From: Prevotella sp.
Lineage (GTDB): Bacteria > Bacteroidota > Bacteroidia > Bacteroidales > Bacteroidaceae
DNA length: 64,000 nt
NCBI GenBank assembly: GCA_017538105.1
Contig: JAFYJN010000034.1
Coordinates: forward strand, 1 to 64,000
Reading direction: 5' to 3'
Shown here: positions 15,889 to 23,288 of the stretch, one piece after another
How the letters are laid out: each line of letters opens with the position of its first letter
Position numbering within the stretch: position 1 is the stretch's first letter
Translations under genes and position numbers: made by a program
Notes under the pieces: generated by a model
Seen by the model: only the letters and a program-made list of their open reading frames with translations
The model's database searches: none
Told to the model about the DNA's origin: nothing

Positions 15889-16005
15889 CATGAATTGCGT
15901 AAATTTGCAAAAAAGGAGGTGAGGAGTTAGAGGCAAGAGATTACCACGCCCTAAACACTTTTCATTTTTAAGTATATAATTTTCTAATTTTTAAATATTT
16001 CTACC

Positions 16006-16413
16006 ATGATTTACAAGATTATCGACATTGAAGGTATCGGCCCCGTTTACGCCGAGAAGTTGTTGGCCGCCGGCATCGACACCGACGCCAAGTTGTTGGA
16101 AAAATGCGCCAAGGCCGCCGGCCGCAAAGCATTGGCCGAGGAGACAGGCATCTCACCCAAGCTCATCCTCACCTGGACGAACCATGCCGACCTGATGCGT
16201 ATCGACGGTATCGGTCCTCAGTTCTCCGAATTGCTGGAAGCCGCCGGTGTTGACACGGTGAAAGAGTTCCGCCACCGTGTGGCCGAGAACCTGCAGCCCA
16301 AGCTCGTGGAGGTGAATGAGCAGAAGAACCTCTGCAACCGCGTGCCGAGCCTCAAGGAAGTGCAGAAGATGATCGACCAGGCCAAAGAGCTTGAGGCCGT
16401 AATGGAATATTAA
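16006..16413 (+). CDS. DUF4332 helix-hairpin-helix protein
   Basis: The 135-residue protein has two helix-hairpin-helix units, IEGIGPVYAEKLLAAGI near residue 8 and IDGIGPQFSELLEAAGVDT near residue 68, each followed by a short helical bundle. This is the DUF4332 arrangement, related to DNA-binding or scaffold HhH domains. There is no catalytic motif and no signal peptide. The gene is AT-promoted and single, with a palindrome over the promoter. Binding to DNA or RNA is a family-based guess. Confidence 0.8.
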   Translation: MIYKIIDIEGIGPVYAEKLLAAGIDTDAKLLEKCAKAAGRKALAEETGISPKLILTWTNHADLMRIDGIGPQFSELLEAAGVDTVKEFRHRVAENLQPKLVEVNEQKNLCNRVPSLKEVQKMIDQAKELEAVMEY

Positions 16414-16695
16414 AAGCGATGAAGGCCGGACGATGAAGGCCGAGCGATGAGTTACGAAGGACGGGAGCCATTTCGGTTTTCGCCCTTTGTTTTCACCTAT
16501 TGAATGGCATATCACCTCATTCCACTCCCCACAATCTCTTCATTTTCACCCCAAAACGCATATTGATAAGACCTTTTACACATGTTTTAGCAAAAAAAAC
16601 AAAAAAGATTTCGGTTTACCATGAAAAAGCATTATCTTTGCAACCCAAAATGAGTTGAATCAACAAGAAGTTTAATCGTAATATATTATTATCCA

Positions 16696-16995
16696 ATGAC
16701 TAAGGCAGAAATCATCAATAAGATTGCAACGGAAACTGGTGTTGCCAAGAAAGATGTGTCCATGACCGTAGAAGCTTTCATGGAAGTGATCAAACAGAGT
16801 CTTCTCGAGCAGAAGGAAAACGTGTACCTTCGTGGTTTTGGTAGCTTCATCGTGAAGCACCGCGCAGAGAAGACCGCACGTAACATCTCGAAGAATACCA
16901 CCATCGTCATTCCCGCTCACGATTTCCCCAGCTTCAAGCCCGCCAAGAGTTTTGTGGCCCGCATGAAAGGTGAAGAAGTGGCTGACGAGGATTAA
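16696..16995 (+). CDS. HU family DNA-binding protein
   Basis: The protein has 99 residues with the full HU/IHF fold: MTKAEIINKIATETGVAKKD, then VNLRGFGSF-type strand (VYLRGFGSFIVKHR), the arm region ARNISKNTTIVIPAHDFPSF and a C-terminal helix ending in acidic residues. It bends and packages chromosomal DNA. A -7 box TATCTTTGC (16633-16641) gives a leader of about 50 nt. The next gene is a 29-residue basic protein 52 bp downstream, and one terminator follows both, so they form a two-gene transcript. Confidence 0.95.
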   Translation: MTKAEIINKIATETGVAKKDVSMTVEAFMEVIKQSLLEQKENVYLRGFGSFIVKHRAEKTARNISKNTTIVIPAHDFPSFKPAKSFVARMKGEEVADED

Positions 16996-17047
16996 TCCGA
17001 CCTTTTTGCATCGAAAGACATCCAAATAAACATTCAATTCTATCATT

Positions 17048-17137
17048 ATGCCAAACGGAAAGAAGAAGAAGGGCCACAAGATGGCCACTCACAAAAGAAA
17101 GAAGAGACTGAGAAAGAACAGGCATAAGAGCAAGTAA
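17048..17137 (+). CDS. 29-residue very basic protein, probably ribosome-associated
   Basis: The peptide is MPNGKKKKGHKMATHKRKKR followed by LRKNRHKSK; about half its residues are Lys or Arg. The pattern of the last ~18 residues resembles the COX24/AURKAIP1-type motif of very small ribosomal proteins (bS22/mS38), and closely similar 29-residue proteins are conserved in Bacteroidota. It lies between HU and RNase E/G and is followed 24 bp later by a terminator. Ribosome association is inferred from the resemblance. Confidence 0.7.
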   Translation: MPNGKKKKGHKMATHKRKKRLRKNRHKSK

Positions 17138-17161
17138 AACCTTGCCAGCCTGTCCGGCCAC

Positions 17162-17212
17162 GGCATGTCCGACCTCTCCCAAGCGTGGAACTGTCCGACA
17201 TGCCATTTTTTT
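17162..17212 (+). terminator. Intrinsic terminator after HU and the 29-aa gene
   Basis: GGCATGTC (17162-17169) pairs with GACATGCC (17197-17204), followed by seven T. Because this structure covers upstream in-frame starts of the RNase gene (17185, 17200), the real RNase start is the ATG at 17236. Confidence 0.7.
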
Positions 17213-17235
17213 GGAACACTAAGTATTATGGAGCA

Positions 17236-18810
17236 ATGACCAGCGAAGTAGTAATTGATGTCAAGCCGAAAGAAATATCGATTGCCCTGCTGGAAGACAA
17301 GAATCTGGTAGAGTATCAGAACGAGACACGTTCGGCTTCCTTCTCTGTCGGCAACATCTACATTGCGAAGGTTCGAAAACTGATGCCCGGTTTGAACGCC
17401 TGTTTTGTGGATGTGGGCTTTGAGCGCGACGCTTTTCTCCATTACCTTGACTTAGGGAACCAATTCGACTCTTACGCGAAGTACCTGAAACAGGTGCAGA
17501 GCGACAGGAAGAAACTTTATCCCATCTCTAAAGCGAGCCACCTGCCCGACCTGAAGAAAGACGGTAGCATAGCGACCACACTGTCAGTAGGCCAGGAAGT
17601 GTTGGTTCAGATTGTGAAGGAACCCATCTCCACGAAGGGTCCGCGACTTACGGGCGAGCTGAGCTTTGCAGGCCGTTATCTGGTGCTCATGCCGTTCTAT
17701 GATAAAGTTTCCGTATCTTCGAAGATCAAAAGCGGCGAGGAGCGTGCTCGCCTGAAGCAATTGATCCAGAGCATCCGTCCGAAGAACTTCGGTGTGATTG
17801 TGCGCACCGTTGCCGAGGGCAAGCGTGTGGCCGAGCTTGACAGCGAGTTGAAAGTGCTGTTGAAGCGATGGGAGGAAGCCATCACGAAGGTTCAAAAGAC
17901 GCAGACTCGTCCTCAGCTGGTGTTTGAGGAGACGGGCCGTGCCGTAGCCATGCTACGCGACCTGTTCAACCCCTCGTATGAGAACATCTTCGTCAACGAC
18001 GATGACGTTTGCCAGGAGGTGAAGCACTATGTGACACTGATAGCGCCCGACAAGGCCAACATCGTGAAACGTTACACAGGCAATGTGCCCATCTTCGACA
18101 ATTACAACGTCACAAAGCAGTTGAAGTCGAGTTTCGGCAAGACGGTGAACTACAAACATGGTGCTTACCTCATCATCGAGCATACCGAGGCCCTTCATGT
18201 CGTCGACGTGAACAGCGGCAACCGCACACGCTCGGAGAATGGTCAGGAGGCCAATGCCCTGCAGGTGAACCTTGGTGCCGCCGACGAGATAGCGCGCCAG
18301 TTACGCCTTCGCGACATGGGCGGCATCATCGTGATAGACTTCATCGACATGAATCTTGCCGAGGACCGTCAAATGTTGTACGAGCGTATGTGCAAGAACA
18401 TGCAGAAAGACCGTGCCCGTCACAACATCTTGCCATTGAGCAAATTCGGATTGATGCAGATTACACGTCAGCGTGTGCGTCCAGCCATGGACGTAATGGT
18501 TGAGGAGACCTGTCCCACTTGTTTCGGCAAAGGAACCATCCGGTCGAGCATTTTGTTCACCGACCAACTGGAGAGTAAGATTGATCACCTGGTCAACAAG
18601 ATTGGCGTCAAGAGTTTCTACTTGCATGTGCATCCTTATGTGGCTGCCTATATCAACAAGGGCATCATGTCGCTGAAGCGGCGTTGGCAGTTCAAATACG
18701 GATTGGGCGTGCATATCATCCCCTCGCAGAAGATGGCTTTCTTGCAGTACGAATTTTACGATGCGAAAAAGCAGTTCATCGACATGAAAGAGGAAATAGA
18801 AACGAAATGA
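17236..18810 (+). CDS. rng: Ribonuclease E/G family endoribonuclease
   Basis: The 524-residue protein has the S1 domain (GNIYIAKVRKLMPGLNACFVDVG), the RNase E/G catalytic segment with metal-binding Asp residues in HVVDVNSGNR and GGIIVIDFIDM, and the Zn-link motif EETCPTCFGKG. The size fits RNase G rather than the long scaffold form of RNase E. It cuts single-stranded AU-rich RNA in rRNA maturation and mRNA decay. Earlier in-frame starts overlap a terminator, so ATG 17236 (MTSEVVIDV) is preferred. It ends at a bidirectional terminator shared with glmM. Confidence 0.93.
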   Translation: MTSEVVIDVKPKEISIALLEDKNLVEYQNETRSASFSVGNIYIAKVRKLMPGLNACFVDVGFERDAFLHYLDLGNQFDSYAKYLKQVQSDRKKLYPISKASHLPDLKKDGSIATTLSVGQEVLVQIVKEPISTKGPRLTGELSFAGRYLVLMPFYDKVSVSSKIKSGEERARLKQLIQSIRPKNFGVIVRTVAEGKRVAELDSELKVLLKRWEEAITKVQKTQTRPQLVFEETGRAVAMLRDLFNPSYENIFVNDDDVCQEVKHYVTLIAPDKANIVKRYTGNVPIFDNYNVTKQLKSSFGKTVNYKHGAYLIIEHTEALHVVDVNSGNRTRSENGQEANALQVNLGAADEIARQLRLRDMGGIIVIDFIDMNLAEDRQMLYERMCKNMQKDRARHNILPLSKFGLMQITRQRVRPAMDVMVEETCPTCFGKGTIRSSILFTDQLESKIDHLVNKIGVKSFYLHVHPYVAAYINKGIMSLKRRWQFKYGLGVHIIPSQKMAFLQYEFYDAKKQFIDMKEEIETK

Positions 18811-18843
18811 AAAAACGGGATGTTCAACACATCCCGTTTTTTT
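18811..18843. terminator. Bidirectional intrinsic terminator between the RNase gene and glmM
   Basis: AAAAACGGGATG and CATCCCGTTTTT form a 12-bp stem with a 7-nt loop. The A and T flanks let it work for both converging genes. Confidence 0.85.
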
Positions 18844-18862
18844 ATTCAAGTTTCGCATTCGC

Positions 18863-20272
18863 TCAACCCATCTCAGCCTTGATTACTTCGATGATTTTCT
18901 GTCCCAACTCATCGGCTTCGGCCATGGTGGGCGCCTCGCTGTAGATGCGTATGATGGGTTCGGTGTTCGACTTCCGAAGGTGCACCCAACGGTCGGCAAA
19001 GTCAATCTTCACGCCATCAATATCGTTCACCCGCTCATCCTTGTACAGTTCCTTCACCTTGACCAGGATGGCATCCACGTCGGTTTGCGGTGTCAGGTCG
19101 ATGCGGTTCTTCGCGATGAAATAGTCGGGTAGCGTAGCCCTGAACTCGCTCACCTTGCCACCCCTCTTCGCCATGGCGGTGAGGAAGAGGGCAATACCCA
19201 CCAAGGCGTCGCGCCCATAATGACACTCGGGATAGATGACGCCGCCATTGCCTTCGCCGCCGATGACCGCCCCCACCTCTTTCATTTTGGTGGTGACATT
19301 CACTTCGCCCACGGCCGCCGCCGCATAGGCGCCGCCATGACGTTCAGTGACGTCGCGCAAGGCACGTGTCGACGACAGGTTCGACACCGTGTTTCCCGGT
19401 GTGTGGCTCAACACATAGTCAGCCACCGACACGAGCGTATATTCCTCGCCAAACATCTTCCCGTCTTCGCAGATAAAAGCCAAGCGATCCACATCAGGGT
19501 CGACAACGATGCCCAAGTCGTACGCGCCGCTCTTCATCTCGTCCATGATGCCCGTGAGGTTCTTCTCCAACGGTTCGGGATTATGTGCAAAGTCGCCATT
19601 GGGCTCGCCGTTAAGCACCTTGTATTCCACGCCCAGTCGATCCAACAGTTTGGGCAAGATAATCCCACCTACGCTGTTGATGGTGTCGACACACACCTTG
19701 AAATGGGCATTTTTGATGGCCTCCTCGTCAACCAGGTCAAGAGCCATCACCTCGTCGACATGCCAGTCATCGGCCTCGTCGCAGTTGATGTAATGCCCCA
19801 GCTGTTCCAGGTCGGCATATTCGAAGTCTTCGTTTGCCGCGATGTCGAGGACCCTCGCCCCCTCCTTCGCATTGAGGAACTCTCCCTCGGCGTTGAGCAG
19901 TTTCAGCGCGTTCCACTGCCGTGGGTTGTGACTAGCCGTGATGATGATGCCCCCGTCGGCGCCCAGCAGTTTCACCGCCAACTCGGTAGTGGGTGTGGAA
20001 GCCAGTCCGATGTTCACCACATCGTAGCCCATGCCCATGAGTGCTCCCGAGACCACGCTGTCTACCATGACGCCAGAGATTCGCGCGTCGCGCCCCACGA
20101 CGATGGTCGGTCTGTTGGCGTTGAACGCCGCATGCTGTCCCTTTCCACCGTTTTCACGAATAAACGTGGCATAGGCCGATGTGAACTTCACGATATCGAG
20201 CGGATTGAGGGTATCGCCCGTCTTGCCGCCAATGGTTCCCCTGATTCCGGAGATGGATTTGATAAGTGTCAT
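18863..20272 (-). CDS. glmM: Phosphoglucosamine mutase GlmM
   Basis: GlmM converts glucosamine-6-phosphate to glucosamine-1-phosphate on the way to UDP-GlcNAc for peptidoglycan and lipid A. The 469-residue protein starts ISGIRGTIGG, has the phosphoserine loop ITASHNPRQW with Ser114, the metal loop VDPDVDRLAF, the sugar loop GGEGNGGVIYPE and the phosphate-binding end RKSNTEPIIRIYSE. These identify a mutase of this family; GlmM versus phosphomannomutase rests on overall similarity. It begins 3 bp after the DUF4827 lipoprotein gene on the same strand and is last in a four-gene operon. Confidence 0.88.
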   Translation of the reverse strand: MTLIKSISGIRGTIGGKTGDTLNPLDIVKFTSAYATFIRENGGKGQHAAFNANRPTIVVGRDARISGVMVDSVVSGALMGMGYDVVNIGLASTPTTELAVKLLGADGGIIITASHNPRQWNALKLLNAEGEFLNAKEGARVLDIAANEDFEYADLEQLGHYINCDEADDWHVDEVMALDLVDEEAIKNAHFKVCVDTINSVGGIILPKLLDRLGVEYKVLNGEPNGDFAHNPEPLEKNLTGIMDEMKSGAYDLGIVVDPDVDRLAFICEDGKMFGEEYTLVSVADYVLSHTPGNTVSNLSSTRALRDVTERHGGAYAAAAVGEVNVTTKMKEVGAVIGGEGNGGVIYPECHYGRDALVGIALFLTAMAKRGGKVSEFRATLPDYFIAKNRIDLTPQTDVDAILVKVKELYKDERVNDIDGVKIDFADRWVHLRKSNTEPIIRIYSEAPTMAEADELGQKIIEVIKAEMG

Positions 20273-20274
20273 GG

Positions 20275-20904
20275 TTATATTCCTCTTTCAAAAGTTATTT
20301 CATAATAACATGGATACACATATTGCGACGCCTGTTGCTGTCCCGCCTCTCCCGGCACGATGACTTTCACCTTCGCTATCTCATCGTTCTCATTCACGGG
20401 ACGTCCCACGTTGATATAAGGGAACGGCACGAGCCATCCCGTGGGCACCGAGGCACCATACACGCTGTACATCACGCCGCTGACGAATGAGGCCGAGAAC
20501 GTGCCGGATGTGTTGTTCACCTGCATCACGTCGGGCATGCTCGCGAAATAGAGCGAATTGTTCGTCAGTTGCAAAGTATCGGTCAAAACGTTTCTCTCCA
20601 AAAAGCGGCAGATGACATTTGCCGACTCACCCGACTTGATTTTCTCGCCGCAGCCTTTCCTGACGATTTGCAAATACACACCGTTAGAACCAAAGAGCAC
20701 AAATTCGTTGTTGGCCACGTTGGTCACTTCGCCGTTGGCCTTAAAGTCCGTTTCGCTGATGACCTTGATACCCTTGTCGATGATGAACTGGTTGATGGCC
20801 GAGCGCTCCTTTTCCTTCATTTCAGCGTATGTCTCCCTGTCGTTACAGGCAGACAACATGAGCAGGGCGCCGAGAGCCAGCATGATGATTTTTGTCTTTG
20901 TCAT
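20275..20904 (-). CDS. DUF4827 family lipoprotein
   Basis: The signal peptide MTKTKIIMLALGALLMLSAC ends in a lipobox, so the mature 190-residue chain is a lipoprotein. The body has the DUF4827 pattern (MKEKERSAINQFI, GIKVISETDF) with a GTFSASFVSGVMYSVYG segment related in layout to FKBP-like lipoproteins. Function is unknown. It sits directly before glmM and after NrnA, separated from NrnA by about 300 bp of repeats. Confidence 0.85.
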   Translation of the reverse strand: MTKTKIIMLALGALLMLSACNDRETYAEMKEKERSAINQFIIDKGIKVISETDFKANGEVTNVANNEFVLFGSNGVYLQIVRKGCGEKIKSGESANVICRFLERNVLTDTLQLTNNSLYFASMPDVMQVNNTSGTFSASFVSGVMYSVYGASVPTGWLVPFPYINVGRPVNENDEIAKVKVIVPGEAGQQQASQYVYPCYYEITFERGI

Positions 20905-20932
20905 TGTTGATTTATTATGTGGAAGTTTTTTT

Positions 20933-21125
20933 ATTGGGAGTTAAAATGGGAGTTAATTCGCTTCGCTCATGGGTTGTTAATTAATTGGGAGTTAAAGTGG
21001 GAGTTAATTCGCTTCGCTCATGGGAGTTAAAGGGGAAGTTAAAATGGACATTACTCCACCTACAACTTTTACTCTTTTACCTTTTTACTCTTTTACCTTT
21101 TTACTTTTTTACCTTTTTACCTTTC
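20933..21125. repeat. 41-bp direct repeat followed by an (AC)CTTTTT microsatellite
   Basis: The unit ATTGGGAGTTAAAATGGGAG with its continuation to TTCGCTTCGCTCATGGG lies at 20933-20973 and again at 20984-21024 with one mismatch. From 21065 to 21125 the sequence is about seven copies of ACTTTTT/ACCTTTTT. The whole 20905-21202 gap is this low-complexity material, with no gene seen in it. Confidence 0.75.
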
Positions 21126-21202
21126 CAAGCTATCGTCCAGCACGAAGTGCATAACTTCCTTTTTTACTTCCTATTTTACTTCCCTTTTTACTTCCTATTA
21201 TA

Positions 21203-22246
21203 TTAATAATACTTTTCCGCAAAAGCCTTGATGGCCTCGCGTGTGACGCGTTCCGCATCCTGTATTCCTCCGAAGAGTTTGCCACCGGCGGCATTGGCGT
21301 GTCCGCCACCGTTGAAGAACGTCCGCGCCAATTCGTCGCAGTAATAATGGTCCGTCGACCTTATGCTCACCCACACCAGTCCCGGCACCTCCGTGTCTTC
21401 ACGCAGCGATATCGACAGCCGTATGCCTTTGATACGCAGCGGCTCGTTCACCAGTCCCTCGGCGTCGCCTTTTTTGAAATGGAAACGCGCCATGTCCTCC
21501 TTGGTGATGGCGAAATAGGTGGCACGTTCGTCGTGCAACACGTTGAGTTTCTGATACATCACATATCCCCTCATCCTAATGCACCAGTCGCTGTACACAT
21601 TATACACACTCCTGTATATCTTGTCTTTGTTGACACCTTTCGCCAGAAGCTGTCCGATGATATAGAATATCTCGCTCCGTGTGGAGTTATAGGTGAATCC
21701 TCCCGTGTCGGTCATCATCCCGCAGTAGAGAGCCACGGCACAATGCTTGCTCATCTCGTCATAGTCGCCCATCTGCCACATGATGCGGAAGAGCAGTTCA
21801 CACGTTGCCGCCATCTCGGGATGGGAGATGGACACCTCGGCCTTCACTGTCGGTTCAAGGTGATGGTCGATGAGCACCTTCGACGCCTTGCACTCTTCCA
21901 ACGTCTTCTGCATCGTCCCCACCCTGTCGGTGGCGTTGAAATCGAGGCAGAAGACAGTATCGGCCTCTTCGAAAGCCTTGTCCAGTTCCTCCTTGTGTTT
22001 GTCGTAGCGGCGTATCTTCTCCACACCCGGCAACCATCTGAGGAAATCGGGAAACATGTCGGGCACCACGATGAGCGGCTCCTTGCCTTTCGTCCTTAGC
22101 CATTCGGCGCAGGCCAACACCGCCCCGAGAGCATCGCCATCGGGACTCTTGTGGCATGTGATGATGGTTTTCCCAGCCGCGTTGATGATCTCAGAGAGTT
22201 TTCCGAGCTCTTGCTCGTTGAGTATATCAAGAAGAATCTGTTTCAT
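21203..22246 (-). CDS. nrnA: Bifunctional oligoribonuclease/PAP phosphatase NrnA (DHH family)
   Basis: The 347-residue cytosolic DHH/DHHA1 phosphoesterase has CHKSPDGDALGA (metal-binding Asp36 and Asp38), VFCLDFNATDR, VLIDHHLEP (the DHH motif) and the C-terminal DHHA1 substrate motif GGGHANAAGG. NrnA removes nanoRNAs and dephosphorylates pAp from sulfur metabolism. Its start is 3 bp after the stop of the nucleotidyltransferase gene, so the two are cotranscribed. Confidence 0.9.
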   Translation of the reverse strand: MKQILLDILNEQELGKLSEIINAAGKTIITCHKSPDGDALGAVLACAEWLRTKGKEPLIVVPDMFPDFLRWLPGVEKIRRYDKHKEELDKAFEEADTVFCLDFNATDRVGTMQKTLEECKASKVLIDHHLEPTVKAEVSISHPEMAATCELLFRIMWQMGDYDEMSKHCAVALYCGMMTDTGGFTYNSTRSEIFYIIGQLLAKGVNKDKIYRSVYNVYSDWCIRMRGYVMYQKLNVLHDERATYFAITKEDMARFHFKKGDAEGLVNEPLRIKGIRLSISLREDTEVPGLVWVSIRSTDHYYCDELARTFFNGGGHANAAGGKLFGGIQDAERVTREAIKAFAEKYY

Positions 22247-22249
22247 TTG

Positions 22250-23161
22250 TCAGAACAGTTTCTGCGGATATACGCCCTCGTCGATGAGTTGCTGGATACG
22301 CTCCACGGTAGCCTGTCTGTCTGCGGCATAAGTCACTCCGAACCATTTCGACGTGGTATCGAGCACTTTCACCGTCGATGTTCCCTCGTTGATGAGTTTG
22401 TTCACCATCAGCGGGATGAAGAATTCCGCCTTCAGGTTCTCCATGTTCTTCGGGTTGCTGAGGAACTCGCGGAAATAGGCGTCGGAATAGTTGAAATAGT
22501 CGGGTGTGAATCCCCACATATTCATTGACACAGGCGTATTGTCTTCGACAGCCACCCACTGCCCCTGCTCATCTTTATAGCACACCGGTCCGTTGACCCT
22601 CATGATTTCCGTACGTTCCACCACGGTGGTGAGATTGCCCTCTTCGTTGGTGGAGCAGATGCCACGTGCCACGGTGCCGTTTTCCGAGAGTGTATTGCCC
22701 ACGCGGAATCCCACCATGGCATATTTGTTTTTGCTGCCTTCGGGCAGTTCGCTGAGGAACTTGCCGATGACCATGAAAGCGTCGCGGTTGTAGAAGTCGT
22801 CACAGTTGATGACGCAGAACGGCTCGTTGATGACCTTCGCCCCCATCATCACCGCATGGTTCGTACCCCACGGTTTCTGCCTTCCCTCGGGCACGGTGAA
22901 CCCTTCGGGCAGTGCGTCGAGGCTCTGGAAACACAGTTCAGCGGGTATATGTCCTTCGTATTTCGACAGTATCTTGTCGCGGAAATCTTGTTCGAAGTCT
23001 TTTCTGATGACGAACACGATCTTTCCGAAGCCAGCCTTGATGGCATCGTAGATGGAATAGTCCATGATGGTTTCGCCATTGGGTCCCAGGCCGTCAAGCT
23101 GTTTCAACCCTCCATAGCGGCTACCCATGCCAGCCGCCAGCAACAATAATGTTGGTTTCAT
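22250..23161 (-). CDS. Sugar-phosphate nucleotidyltransferase family protein
   Basis: The 303-residue protein opens with the nucleotide-binding signature LLAAGMGSRYGGLKQLDGLG and has INCDDFY as the metal-binding motif, followed by GNTLSENGTVARGI. This is the NTP-transferase fold acting on sugar or alcohol phosphates. The LKQLDGLGPNGE variant is shared by a Bacteroidota branch of unknown substrate. It is the first gene of an operon with NrnA, DUF4827 and GlmM, so a link to amino-sugar nucleotide metabolism is possible but unproven. Confidence 0.85.
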   Translation of the reverse strand: MKPTLLLLAAGMGSRYGGLKQLDGLGPNGETIMDYSIYDAIKAGFGKIVFVIRKDFEQDFRDKILSKYEGHIPAELCFQSLDALPEGFTVPEGRQKPWGTNHAVMMGAKVINEPFCVINCDDFYNRDAFMVIGKFLSELPEGSKNKYAMVGFRVGNTLSENGTVARGICSTNEEGNLTTVVERTEIMRVNGPVCYKDEQGQWVAVEDNTPVSMNMWGFTPDYFNYSDAYFREFLSNPKNMENLKAEFFIPLMVNKLINEGTSTVKVLDTTSKWFGVTYAADRQATVERIQQLIDEGVYPQKLF

Positions 23162-23288
23162 ATCTTCTGTTTATTATATGTATATTTTAGTGTGCAAAGT
23201 TACGGAAAAAAGGGGAAAGGGGAAAGTGAAGAGTGAAAAATAATGTTAAGGGGCTCCGTCGTCACTCCCCACTTGTAACTTGTCACTC

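Noticed and set aside
17185..17235. Earlier in-frame starts for the RNase E/G gene
   Set aside because: They lie within the terminator hairpin of the preceding transcript.
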